Origin: Topomyia yanbarensis
Lineage: Eukaryota; Arthropoda; Insecta; Diptera; Culicidae
NCBI RefSeq assembly: GCF_030247195.1
Contig: NC_080671.1
Location: 30,993,543-31,057,542, forward strand
Length of the DNA stretch: 64,000 nt
Direction of reading: 5' to 3'
Shown piece after piece: positions 12,901 through 21,990 of this stretch. Made by a program: the position numbers and the translations under genes. The notes beneath the pieces are model-generated. The model saw only the letters and a program-made list of their open reading frames with translations, was not told where the DNA came from and did no database searches. Within the stretch, counting starts at the first letter, position 1. Every line of letters begins with the position of its first letter.

Positions 12901-14087
12901 AAACGTAAGGGCGATACTTCAATGCTGATAGGTGGGACCGAAAAGGCGATTCTATCATTTTGTCAATTTCAATAGCAAAAACAAATTTTAATTTAATAAG
13001 TTCAAATACTTCATGAAGTTTTGGGTTTCGATCACTGAACCATGCAATCTAGGATGTAAAAACACAATAGTTCTTAAATAGGAAATAAAACCAAGTCTGG
13101 AAATATTCACTGTTGATTTTCTTTGAATGGTATCACTGCTAGTATCGCCCTTTTCAAGAAAAAGCGTTGATATATTATTTCACTCTGATGTATTGACCCA
13201 TTAGATTGACATTTATTTTCTCAGGTACACGCATATCAAAGCAATAGATAACAATGTGTTAGCGCGAAACCACATGGTTCGATCAGTGAATAGTTATAAT
13301 CACTTTAGCACTATACGATTCAGAATATGAACCAGATTTTAAATTTCTACGAATCTCTCGTTGCATTACTGGTGGTGGATTGCATAATTTAACCGCATCG
13401 AAACAAGGTGCACTATTATCAAACCCGTCTTATCTTGTTCGAATGCGATACTTTTTATCACGAACTTAAACAAAACTCCTAAGGCCCCGCCATTAGGTTA
13501 TAACAAAAAGAATCGGGTGACCGTTATCGGTGCTACCGATAACAGCCTATGAATGGATTTAGATGAATTACCCTTTAAATTGTTTGTTCGGTACGTTACC
13601 CAAAATATCCATCGATGTCTGATGATTGGCCATTACTACTGCTCCTTTGGCCTCTTTCAAGATTTTAGCATTTCGCAACTCCCACGTAATCGGTAGAAGA
13701 GACGACGCGTGCGACACGATAGTGGAGATTATTCTAAAATCAAAATTACTCAATCACACAACGATTATTTCATGTAATTATAGATCCTCACCGTGCGTTA
13801 GCTGGATTTCGAGGTCTCAGTAGAGAAATTGGTACGTACAGCGTGGTGAAAGCTTGAGTCGCAAAATAGATCATTCCATACTTTGCGTAGTATTTGAACT
13901 TATTTCCATCGGCTCCTACTTTGGTGGCCAGAATCAACAGGAACCAAACTCCAATTCCGATCAGCCATGCGTACAAATAGTATCGAACAATTAATCCTGA
14001 AATATAGACGCACATTAAGATTACCCTCTTATGTTAGACCCATCACAGAAACATACCAACGTACTGGCAAAGACTGCAATCAGTCAT
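926..14087 (-). CDS. AGPAT: 1-acyl-sn-glycerol-3-phosphate acyltransferase (LPA acyltransferase), four exons
   Basis: The family transfers an acyl chain from acyl-CoA to lysophosphatidic acid, giving phosphatidic acid, in the ER membrane. I place the exons at 14087-14057, 13996-13792, 13733-13600 and 1485-926. All introns are GT-AG and the phases agree (31+205+134+560 nt = 309 codons plus TAA). Two N-terminal hydrophobic segments (about residues 12-36 and 48-68) are followed by the acyltransferase motifs. These are NHQTSMD (H116-x4-D121, catalytic), FINR (160-163), EGTR (192-195) and VPIIP (217-221). The ATG at 14087 was chosen because the next in-frame Met, at 14015, lies inside intron 1. 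Length is normal for the family. Introns 1 and 2 are 60 and 58 bp, while intron 3 is 12.1 kb and repeat-filled. On the minus strand an AATAAA overlaps the stop region (about 920-926). The splice model is inferred from sequence alone but all motifs join in frame. Confidence 0.93.
1690..2430 (-). pseudogene. LOA-like non-LTR retrotransposon RT relic
   Basis: Read on the minus strand, two overlapping frames give the palm of a reverse transcriptase. One frame has a finger/palm stretch ending in CLQGG (from the usual PQGG). The next has LSPLLWNLV-like sequence and then GFADEYHIM, where ADE replaces the catalytic ADD. Downstream (towards 1690) a weak thumb-like stretch contains YVGEFLTQNL. At least one frameshift and a changed active site make it dead. 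The wording resembles mosquito LOA/Lian-type elements, and a related relic occurs at 56950-58260. It sits inside intron 3 of the acyltransferase gene, in the same orientation as the gene. Confidence 0.7.
2431..3944. other. intronic sequence, no feature recognised
   Basis: AT-rich intron sequence of the acyltransferase gene. The open frames here are short, lack any recognisable domain and are judged to be chance. A short poly-T run lies near 2862. Confidence 0.5.
3945..4397 (+). repeat. dispersed repeat, copy A (about 450 bp)
   Basis: Closely matches 21272-21720. The shared landmarks are TGCTTGTATTTACCGAAACC near the start, CCTCCCTCATTCATTAACTT, GCATTTATTTGTT, and CAAGCTCACGCA-GGATGTCAATTTTTT near the end. 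No long ORF is present. In copy B the repeat interrupts a longer element whose uninterrupted form is seen at 7345-7500, so this unit behaves as an independent mobile element. Its superfamily is unknown because no clear terminal inverted repeat was seen. Confidence 0.75.
4398..5139. other. intronic sequence, no feature recognised
   Basis: No supported gene. Short open frames on both strands between 4681 and 5032 overlap one another and have no domain. A GGGTATTCCGGGAAACTGG stretch near 4692 looks like repeat debris. Confidence 0.4.
5140..5307 (+). mobile_element. tRNA-derived SINE with target-site duplication
   Basis: The 5' half is tRNA-like. It has an A-box-like AGCGTAGTTGGTAAA and a perfect B-box core GGTTCGATTCC, and GGGGT near the start pairs with ACCCC after the B box. 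A unique body of about 80 bp follows (GGGTTAGAAA ... CTTAAGGTTAAAACCTC) and then an A-rich tail. The 12-bp sequence TAGATTTATTTA flanks both sides (5128-5139 and 5308-5319), which fits a target-site duplication and so a clean insertion. A fragment of the same tail occurs near 53325. Transcription by RNA polymerase III is expected for the family. Confidence 0.88.
5320..6153. other. intronic sequence, no feature recognised
   Basis: AT-rich. The 60-70 codon frames on either strand have no recognisable domain. No repeat partner was noticed in the window. Confidence 0.4.
6154..6583. repeat. MITE-like element with about 35-bp inverted ends
   Basis: The left end has AACTATATGTATTATCATT followed by ATTTAGTGAATATTT. 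Its reverse complement, with one or two changes, closes the element at 6550-6583. Similarity continues inwards to GGCCTATC on one side and GATAGGTC on the other. The 430-bp body has no ORF. A non-autonomous DNA transposon is the simplest reading, but the target duplication is not clear. Confidence 0.65.
6584..7099. other. intronic sequence, no feature recognised
   Basis: No gene, RNA or clear repeat could be supported here. Confidence 0.35.
7100..7911 (+). pseudogene. degenerate retroelement fragment sharing its end with the 19452-22244 element
   Basis: Contains RT debris: near 7237 the frame reads NINNYRGITSLS (the family's NYR motif), and near 7575 a frame resembles the QGS-LGP-FLLYFND palm motif with disruptions. 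Blocks 7100-7210, 7345-7430 and 7436-7911 match 19796-19910, 21172-21260 and 21730-22244 in the same order. The right end (TGTCCTGG ... ATATGGTCACCCTA) matches the right terminus of the 19452-22244 element. It is too decayed for a coding call and the clade is uncertain. Confidence 0.6.
7912..8804. other. intronic sequence, no feature recognised
   Basis: No supported ORF, RNA gene or clear repeat. Open frames on both strands around 8403-8663 overlap each other and have no domain. Confidence 0.35.
8805..9480 (+). repeat. left arm of a 4.4-kb inverted-repeat structure
   Basis: The outer part (8805-8850) reads GATATCAACGCTTTTTT-GTGAAAAGGGCGATACT and is mirrored at about 13155-13185. The inner part begins near 9092 with AGCTGATACCAGGGCAGGAAA, mirrored at about 12800-12830. 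It continues with sequence rich in TTCG, GAAC and CGAAGC words, mirrored at 12400-12800. Several GGGCGATACT/GGGCGAAACT words recur in direct and inverted form within the arm. The frames on both strands at 9066-9407 are side products of this palindromic composition. Confidence 0.65.
9481..12399. other. AT-rich spacer between the inverted arms
   Basis: About 2.9 kb with no ORF above roughly 60 codons and no recognised gene. A short direct repeat, ATCCTCAAGAAACTGACATA, occurs twice in tandem at about 12046-12078. It is inferred to be the central part of the foldback-like structure, or intron DNA caught between two inverted copies. Confidence 0.45.
12400..13185 (-). repeat. right arm of the 4.4-kb inverted-repeat structure
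   Basis: Approximate reverse complement of 8805-9480. It contains GCTTCGAAGC-type words, then TTTCCTGCCCTGGCTGATACCAGCT near 12812, then repeated AGGGCGATACT words, and ends in AGTATCGCCCTTTTC and AAGCGTTGATAT. The arms differ by many substitutions and indels, so the element is old or the arms are separate insertions of one family. Confidence 0.6.
13186..13599. other. intron 3 sequence next to the splice donor, no feature
   Basis: Nothing recognised apart from the donor of intron 3 of the acyltransferase gene (minus-strand GTAACG starting at 13599). Confidence 0.5.
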
Positions 14088-14841
14088 CCTGGCCTTGACG
14101 GTTTAAGAGTTCAAAGTACAAGCGCTCGAAATTTCACAAGACGAAATAATTTGTTTATTAGGGTCCTATCTTCGCGAGCGACTAAGGTAGACTGTCAGGC
14201 CAATCTATGACCCTTCCAAAACATACCAAACTGTCGTTCATTTGCCAATAATAACAATAGACGGGGTAATCAGTTCATTCCGCCAAATTTGTGATAACCG
14301 CTAGTGCGCGTACGGCGGTGGCGGCATCGATGACGACGCCGACGATGATAAGAAGGATGATGACGGTAATGATGGTGACGATGATGGGGAACTTTCATTC
14401 AACATTCTGCATCGTACCAAACATAATAATTTAGAGTGCGTTAGATCGAGAAAAAACAAATAAGGTAATGAGTATATTTTGGCGTTGTTTCTATTATCAC
14501 CCTACCAATTTGAAGACGTTGGTTACTACAACAGTGTCTGTCACCTTTGTCTAACGAATTTACTCAGATAGTAAGGCCACGCTTCGAGTTTTTGTTACGC
14601 TCAAACACGAGTGTTTCGCCTTTATTATATGCAATATATTTTAAAATCTCAAAAGCTTTCGATAAAGTACCTCACAACATTGCTTGGAGTAATCCTTTTT
14701 GTCAATATGACCTAGTACAATAGATAGCGACCATCTGCTCATCCTTAGTCAATGGGACATATTGACGATGCTTCAGCAGTTCAGTAAAACGAACATTCCG
14801 GTCCAACAACTACTGAGTGGCAGCATAAACCACCATCAATA
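14088..14841. other. 5' flank of the acyltransferase gene
   Basis: Expected to hold the promoter of the minus-strand gene, but no convincing TATA box or initiator could be assigned. It contains a GAT/GAC-rich microsatellite-like tract at 14314-14390 and otherwise AT-rich sequence. A short sequence near 14630-14690 looks like transposon debris but cannot be assigned. Confidence 0.35.
14314..14390. repeat. imperfect GAT/GAC triplet repeat
   Basis: Runs of GATGAC, GACGATGAT and GGTGACGATGAT with interruptions over about 75 bp, only about 230 bp upstream of the acyltransferase start codon. Confidence 0.7.
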
Positions 14842-15386
14842 CAGTCGTGATTCGCTGGTTGGCTCACAGCCTCTGTCCAACTAACGAATTTGATTCGCTA
14901 ATTGGACTGATTGACAGACGTCAAAAACTCTCCAAAGGATAAAATAGTAGTGAAAACACTGAGAACTGACATACAAGTAAAGTTTTCAACTTGTGTAAGA
15001 AATAAAACTGTCGCTTTAAAATGACAACAGCAACTAGCAATTTGGCGGCGCTCGGCCAGCAAGAGCTATACGGGACTTGTTTGCAAACTTGGATACAATG
15101 GTGACTCATGCATGTGAACCTGTATGCGATGGTGATTTTCAACGTATTTTCATTTAAATGTTTACACAGGTTTTTCGGGAAAGTTTGTTCCAGCTCATAT
15201 GTCTGTTCTCTGTGGTGAAAATGCATCTGCTTGCATTTCTAATTATTGACAGTTTGATTGTTAAAATGAGTTTGACATGAGATTTTGACATTCAGATGCT
15301 TTTCAATTGGCCAATGGTCGAATTAGCGGGGGTCCAACTAAAAAAGCGGCCCGGTTATAAAGTAACCAACCAACGAATTACGACTG
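14842..15386. mobile_element. MITE with CAGTCGTGATTCG ends and TA duplication
   Basis: Begins CAGTCGTGATTCGCTGGTTGG and ends with the approximate reverse complement CCAACCAACGAATTACGACTG. It is flanked by TA on both sides (14840-14841 and 15387-15388). The 545-bp body has no transposase. Inner words such as AATTGGAC and GTCCAACTAA recur near both ends. A second copy is at 22324-23438. TA duplications point to a Tc1/mariner-type mobilising transposase. Confidence 0.85.
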
Positions 15387-16143
15387 TAGCTGCCCGAACA
15401 TGTTTGAAGAACAAGGCAAGTTTCAAGATCAAAAGGACACTTTCCCTACCTGGGTCTGAATAACCAACAGGCAAGTCAGCGAACTGCCATCCATCTAAAG
15501 CCGACTTCATCTACGGAACTTTCCAACAGACGCAGAAGTAAATCAAACGTATTCGTTGTATCACTATATCACGGAAAAAATCATCCTTAGGCTATCCGGA
15601 ATAGAGAGAAATACTACAGAGCAGCATCTGAAGCAATAGCTGAAGCAGTCGAAGTATACTCAATTCGAAGAAAATCGCTTCGAATTCTTCTCGAACGAGG
15701 GTGATTGACAGATCTGAAATAAATAGTAAACAAACGATAGAGATGGCGAGACTTTATCCGGAGCAGGCCCGTGAAAACTGTATATCGCCTGAAGCTGCTA
15801 CCAAAGGCCAGTGGCGCTAGTTACGTTTCAAATGTTTAAAGTCTGTTCACGTGAACTGTACAACACTGTTTGAAAGTGGGATTCAAAGTAAAGAAATATT
15901 AACAATATATGAGAAAGCACGCTTTTTCTTGCATACACTCCGAACGCTTTTATTACCTGAGTACCAGTTAAGCACATCAAAATAAAGTTTGTTTGCATTC
16001 AGCAAGTCTCAGGTCGAACTAACAACATTGGCTTGTAGCAATGTGAACGTTGCTTAAAGCGCGTTCGCTGTCATTTTTGGCAACTAGCCGAGCCAGGAAG
16101 CCAGCTTATGCCCAGTTAAACTCATTCCGGAACCGGTTCGGAT
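15387..16143. other. no feature recognised
   Basis: No supported ORF, RNA gene or repeat was seen in this stretch. Confidence 0.35.
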
Positions 16144-16249
16144 TTCTGAATGGAGTCTTTATGGATTCCAAATCAAATGCAACAACCGATTCCGACTCAA
16201 AATCGGTTGTTGCATTTGATTTGGAATCCATACTGACTCCATTCAGGAA
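16144..16249. repeat. near-perfect hairpin, about 47-bp arms, 9-nt loop
   Basis: Left arm 16144-16191 contains TGGATTCCAAATCAAATGCA and ACAACCGATT. Right arm 16201-16249 is its reverse complement with a few changes near the base. The loop at 16192-16200 is CCGACTCAA. Such a structure may be the core of a foldback MITE or could form a stem-loop if transcribed. The 91-codon frame across it is a by-product of the symmetry. Confidence 0.85.
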
Positions 16250-16376
16250 TCAAATTCCGAATGGTTTGACCGGGTGTTGGCTTCACTTATTTTTCAAAGA
16301 AATGTCAAAACATTCACCCTCTTGATCCGGAGAAATTCAGCGTCGTTAAACTGCTAAAATTCAAAACTATTTTATG

Positions 16377-17525
16377 TATACTGAAGTTTTTTTATGCGGG
16401 GGATACGTACCGCATAAAAAAATCCGCATAAAAAACCGCATAACTTTGAAAATCCGCATAAAAAACACATAAGGTGTGAAATATTTTTCAATATTAAGAG
16501 CCATAGTACTCAAGGAAGAGCAAGGATTTGAAGTAAGAAAGTTTAGAGAAAAGCGTGGAGTAGGGTCATATGAGCAAGCTTAGAGTTTGACGGCTACTTA
16601 AATCTTTTTCTTCTGCAACACAGGAGTCAGGATCTTTTGGCATTAAATGCGAATCACCTGAGTCTGCGGCATGTCCAGACAAGCGTAAAGTCACCTAACC
16701 AACCAGCATCGAGATAACGATTTCGAGAGAAATTTCAACGTCGGGAAATTTCTGCGTTGGAGTAGATTAGGCCCACCGGCGGGGACTAGTTCGGGTAGAT
16801 GGGGAAGTAGCTCCGGCAGATGCTCGTCGGGGCACCTGTCAAGTGGAAGTCACCCTCCACCCAGAATCGCAGGACCGACCTCGGCATCTGCCCGGGTAGC
16901 ATCGTTTTTGGAAGATCGGGAACTATTCCGAGTAGTCCGTAGCGAATCGCCGGCTTGAATCGTCGGGGCACCTCCGCCGAGGTAGGCTAGCTCCACCGTC
17001 GGGGACTACGCCTAGTAGCACCGAACACGACAAACCACCAGGGTATTTGGGGCACCAGTGAACAGGAAGCCACCCTCCAACCGGAATCGCCGGATCGACC
17101 ACGGCATCCAACTGGTCAACGTAGAGAGGAAGGCATGTAGAACATCATCGAATGGTATAAGAGATTCGGCTCTGCGGGCCTTGGTTAAAAAGTCGAAATT
17201 CCGACCGATTGCATAAGTTTTATTATGAGAAAGGTAAAAAGGTATTCGCCATGCATTCATTTTCTGTTTTTATTTTCGCTGCATCAAGAACGCTTCTCAT
17301 ATCCTTAACCCAAAGACTAGTAATTTATAATCCAAAATAAAGATATAAACATTTTATGTTTTATGTTTTTTTGCATTCACGAGGATCTATCTTTCGATAA
17401 AAGTCGCTTCAGGTGATGCACTAAAAATTAAAAGAAAGCTGCATAAAAAGAATCGCATAACATCGAAAATCCGCAAAAAAAAACCGCATAACTTTGAAAA
17501 TCTGCATAAAAAAGACTTCAGTGTA
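16377..17525. mobile_element. DNA transposon with TA(C/T)ACTGAAGT ends
   Basis: The left terminus TATACTGAAGTTTTTTTATG and the right terminus CATAAAAAAGACTTCAGTGTA are inverted repeats. Subterminal CCGCATAAAAAA and GCATAACTTTGAAAATC words recur at both ends. Ends in TA suggest a TA-target element. The middle (16750-17110) carries CGCCGGGGACTAG/GGGTAGAT sequence of the R1-associated repeat family also seen at 33550-34190, 42600-42860 and 52930-53760. No intact transposase is visible. Confidence 0.7.
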
Positions 17526-17578
17526 TTCCACACACATTATATGCATATTAGACTGGCTCGAAAATGACATTTTTCAGC

Positions 17579-19412
17579 ACAGCACTTTTTGAGTTCCTTT
17601 TGTGGTCCCAAATGCCTGTGAAAAGTTTGGGAGCGGTCGGTTGCTTCCCGGGTTTGCGCATTTCGTTTAAAGTTTGTATGGGATTTTATATGGGGAAATC
17701 AATTATTTTGCATTTACGTTAATAAAGATCGCTATTTCACTCAATATGAAAAACCAGGTTTATAAAACGATAATTCAAACCTTGATTAACAACTTTGTCG
17801 AAGACCGTAACTAGCACGAGTTTTCAAAAAATCTCGAGTACTTTTTCAAATGGACGTAAGTAACATTGAGAGCCTCTCTTTGTTTACTTTCTCTTTCGTT
17901 TATTACGACGTCATTACAACACTTTGTACTAATTTTCCAGTACATATCGAAAGCCGACGGTTTTTACTACAATATTATGCAAAGAGTAGAGTAGTAAATG
18001 TTGAAATGGCCGAGTAATGAACAGAAGAGAAAGACCTCAAAGAGAATCTCTCATTGTTACTTACGTCCATTTGAAAAAGTACTCGAGAAATAGTTATAAC
18101 GATTTTAAAACTTATGGTTTAATCCAAATGCAGAAATTAATTATTTCTTCCAACACTGTCAGTACACCACGACACCGATACTTTAAACTTGAACAAATGA
18201 GAATATTTTCATCGCAGAGACTTGGTACCTTTGAATGAAATATTCAGAATGAATTACTGAATAACACAGACGTAGTCAGAAAATGAAAAGAAGAGGGAGG
18301 GGGGAGGCTTGTGTACTCCCCAGTTCCCTTTTTAGATAGTTTAGTATAACATAAGGAGCACATCTTCAACGCAAGTTTGTACCGTCGAATTAAAAATTAA
18401 TCTTACGTGTTTGAGTGCTACTATTTAAGGGCTCTACTGTTATCTCATTTAAAATGGTACAACGGTTTATAGGTTTTACATATTTTAAAACCCTATTTCT
18501 TAGCCGTTCAGAGTCAGAATTAAAAAAAAATGCATATCCTTAGATTCCTTTAAGTCTCGGAATTGTTTTTATTGAAGTTTTCGTTTGAGAATCTAGGAAC
18601 GAAACCAGGATAGTAACTTCAAACAAGCGTTTTTTGATGAAATTGAGTTAGGTTCACGCAAAACAGAGGTGATCTTGGTGGACCAGCAATATACTTCAGG
18701 TTAGAACCCAACGCGATTTCCAGACCTGAGTTAGTTTTTGCATCAAGCAAAAATAACATAAATTTGTAGGCGTAAATCCTAAATATTGTAAATGTTTTTT
18801 CTCACAACAAAGATTGTAGTATGATTCATATTTGGGTCTATCAAAATATTAAGAAAGTTCAGTCGTTGACTTTTACAAGGACGTAATGATTCTTTGTCTT
18901 ATACAAAACAATCTAAAAAGGGACTGAGGAGTACACAAGCACCCCCCCCCCACCCCTGCTTCTTTTCATTTTCTGACTACGTCTATTTTATTCAGCATTT
19001 CATTCTGAACATTTCATTCAATACCAAGTCTCTGCGATGAATATATTCTCATTTATCTAAGTTTTTAATGTCGATGTCGGTGGTGCACCGGCAATGTTGG
19101 AAAAACTAATCAATTTCTGCATTTGGATTTTACCATAAGTTTTAAAATCGTTATAACTATTTTTTGAAAACTCGTAGCTAGTTACGGTCTTCGGCAAAGT
19201 TGTTAACCAAGGTTTGAACTATAGTTTTATGTAGCTGGTTTTTCATTATCAGTGAAATAGGGATCTTTATTAATTAAAATGCAAAATAATTGATTTCTCC
19301 ATATAAAATCCCATGCAAACTTTGAACGCAATGCGCAAACCCGGGAAGCAACCAACCGCTACCAAATTTTGCACAGGCATTTGGGACAACAAAAGGAACT
19401 CAAAAAGTGCTG
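17579..19412. mobile_element. foldback element with long inverted arms
   Basis: The left arm (17579 to about 18350, minus the MITE inserted at 17833) is an inverted copy of the right arm (about 18890-19412). Shared landmarks include AGCACTTTTTGAGTTCCTTT, TTGCTTCCCGGGTTTGCGCA, AACCTTG-TTAACAACTTTG and GCAGAGACTTGG. Near the inner ends the left arm has GGGAGGGGGGAGG opposite the C-rich run ACCCCCCCCCCACCC at 18943. The unique loop (about 18350-18890) has no ORF. The target duplication is not resolved. Confidence 0.82.
17833..18087. mobile_element. 255-bp MITE inserted in the foldback arm, 4-bp AAAT duplication
   Basis: Terminal inverted repeats of about 47 bp begin CTCGAGTACTTTTTC and include ATGGACGTAAGTAACA. 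AAAT flanks both ends (17829-17832 and 18088-18091). The opposite arm of the host element, around 19150, has the same sequence uninterrupted (read in reverse: TTTTCAAAAAATAGTTATAA), which is the empty site. That proves the insertion boundaries. There is no coding capacity, and a 4-bp duplication limits the possible superfamilies. Confidence 0.9.
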
Positions 19413-20214
19413 TACCCGCTAGTTTAAATCATTTTGAAGTTTTCCCATACATAGGGTGACCATACGTCCTGGTTTCCCAGGACATGTCCTGGTTTTGCAT
19501 TGACTGTCCTGGTGTCCTGGGAAGTCGATGAAAATGCTTGATTTGTCCTGGTTTTTCTTCTGTAAGACTAATATATTTCTATTTATTTAGTCTTCGCTTT
19601 TCACTATGCTTCAGATCGCAGTTACGACCGACCGCAACCATAACGTATACTTATCCTCAATCGGAATGCGACAAACAAAACTTAATACAGTCAAATCTCC
19701 CAATTATATCTCCCGATAGTTTTTTTTAATCTCTCAAGAGTGCCTCGTCAATATCGATGAAACAATGGATACCAGCGCTTGTTCGCGGCTTAAATCGTCT
19801 TTCAATCTAGTACCCGAAGAATTCCCTTTTGGTACCTCTGAAAAGCCACATCGGCGTTTGGTGCTTTTGCTTCTACTTGAGTTCTCTTGCTAGTGGGAAT
19901 CATGGAATTACTACAGGGTCGATACAAGGACCTAATCAGTCGCTCTGCTTGTCAACAGTGCAGTGAATCAAACGAACGTTTCTACCAAAAGTCTGCTATG
20001 CACCGTGCCAGTACTATAAACAAGCAAAGCAATCGAATAATAAAATTCGTCCCAAGCCAGTGTGAACAATAAAGCACCGTTACTTTCATTTCAAGATGTT
20101 TGAAACTCAATATCAAAATTCAACAGCAAATTTGCAAATGCAGTTTAGACTAACGTAAGTCGTCGTTATAAAAGCCCACCACACTCGTTACTGATAACGT
20201 TTAAAACTTTAGCC

Positions 20215-20890
20215 ATAACGGAAAGCTACGCTATGGAAGACAAGATGCAATACGTCGTTGAGCATGATAATGTTAGCACCTAGATACCTGTTCATATTGA
20301 CAATGATAAGATTGATATGCGTCTGCACGATCTACACCTGGGTACTACTAATAAATTTATTACAACCATCATGTCGGGATACGTAGCGGTGGAATTCCTT
20401 AAGTTTGAAACTTGGAGAAAATTTTTCCAGGTATTTCCAACGGTGTTTGTTTCGCGAGAATGCGAGTAACGGAACCTTTTCCTTCATATCTGAACTTTCA
20501 ATTCAAAGCAAAACGCGTGACCAAATCTCAAATCACGCAGTGCACGTATGAAGGACAGACTCCTGCGTGTCCTACGTTGTTACACAAGAAGACACACTAC
20601 TAGAAACAATGTACACAAACTTCTAACGAAGCAATATCAACTGCAAGTATACCCATCACACAGCCCTTCATCAACATCAACTAAATCACAAACCACCGGA
20701 GTTGCAGCTAAGACATCAACGAATACTGGAACAACAGAACCTACGCACAGCGTGAACGATCATTGTGATGCGCCCACTACCTCCCAATCAACTGCCAGCA
20801 CAACCGATAATAAAGTAAATAACAAAGAACACGGATACGCGATCGTGACCCGTAGATCCCACAAACAACTCGAACCAGGTAATCGTTAAA
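20215..20890 (+). pseudogene. non-LTR retrotransposon ORF1 (gag-like) relic
   Basis: Two frames joined by a shift near 20420 read like the ORF1 protein of a mosquito non-LTR element. They contain FPGISNGV-CFARMRVTEPFPSYL and then TYEGQTPACPT, before a Ser/Thr-rich tail (about 20640-20870) ending at TAA. ORF1 proteins bind element RNA. The usual CCHC knuckles after the EGQTP motif are lost or out of frame. It is broken by at least one frameshift and an early in-frame stop. Confidence 0.6.
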
Positions 20891-21271
20891 GCCCATACCA
20901 CATTAACAGCGAGGATAGCATGAATAAAAACGATAAACCGAGAGAAAGCGGACTAAGTGATCCACAAGCAACAAAAGGCAATGAAGTAAATAGATCTTCA
21001 ACAAGAAATAAGATCTTTACGCAAAGTAGCAAATAGCGTACACAAGATCCGATGGATATACAATAAAATTCGATTTATTTATTTTTATTTACACATCGAT
21101 AGTATTAAAAGAGCCACCGCTCAGGTAATGCATTGAGGTGTGTCAAATAAATGAAATAGCTAATGAATGATTAAGATGTCTTCACGCCTGGACGCTGAAC
21201 AGCGACTAACCGCCGAGTCTAGCATCCTACATAACAAGGAGTATGGATGTCGCGCTCAAACCAGAGCTGCG

Positions 21272-21720
21272 AAATTTCAAAATCAGTTACTTATTTCTGC
21301 TTGTATTTACCGAAACCAAAATTCAGATTCACCGCCTCCCTCATTCATTAACTTCCCAACTGACTGAAACTTCATGCAGAATGGAATGCTTGAGTGCAGA
21401 TCAAATATAAATTCCTTGACCAACCAAAGCATTTATTTGTTTTTTATGTGGACAGTTTGAAGGCAGAAGCTGGCTTCTACATTTTCGAGCAAAAGTGAAC
21501 TATATCTGGTGCACTTTTGCTCAATAATCCCTCTCATAGGTAGAATGGAAACAAAATTCAGTTTGCTTCTGAAACCGAACAAATCCGAACCTGAATGCGC
21601 TGTGTCGGGAGAACGAATGACGAGGGAAACCAACCAAACATTTCATTCATCGCGACGGGCATGAATTGAATTATGTTTTCTTTCAAGCTCACGCAGGGAT
21701 GTCAATTTTTTCAAGCTCGA
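21272..21720 (+). repeat. dispersed repeat, copy B (about 450 bp)
   Basis: Second copy of the unit at 3945-4397, in the same orientation. Here it separates two blocks (21172-21260 and 21730-22244) that are contiguous in the related fragment at 7345-7911, so it is a later insertion. The frames on both strands inside it have no domain. Confidence 0.75.
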
Positions 21721-21789
21721 GCTCAAACTGATATTATTTACACCAAACTATCCGCCAGTTTGCATATAACAATCGATTAAACGGAGAAA

Positions 21790-21990
21790 TTTGTGGTAAC
21801 AACGGTAGGTTTTGCAGCTCTCAAATCGAGAGATAATGGTTTTCATTGGAGATTACCAGCCATAGCGCAGGGAAGCTACTTGGGATCGCTGATGTTTCTA
21901 ATTTACGTCAACGTCGTGTTTTTGGCACTGAAAACTCGCCGGTCCTGCACAGACCTTCTCAGTATGAAACGTTTGCTGATGGTGGTGTAG
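21790..21990 (+). pseudogene. reverse transcriptase palm fragment
   Basis: A 65-codon frame includes AIAQGSYLGSLMFLIYVNVV, which matches the PQGSxLGPLLFLIYxND motif of non-LTR RTs with key changes. It is homologous to 7560-7640. No active-site ADD follows. It is a relic inside the composite element. Confidence 0.6.

Noticed and set aside
16050..16325. 91-codon ORF
   Set aside because: It spans the hairpin at 16144-16249. The sequence symmetry explains the open frame.
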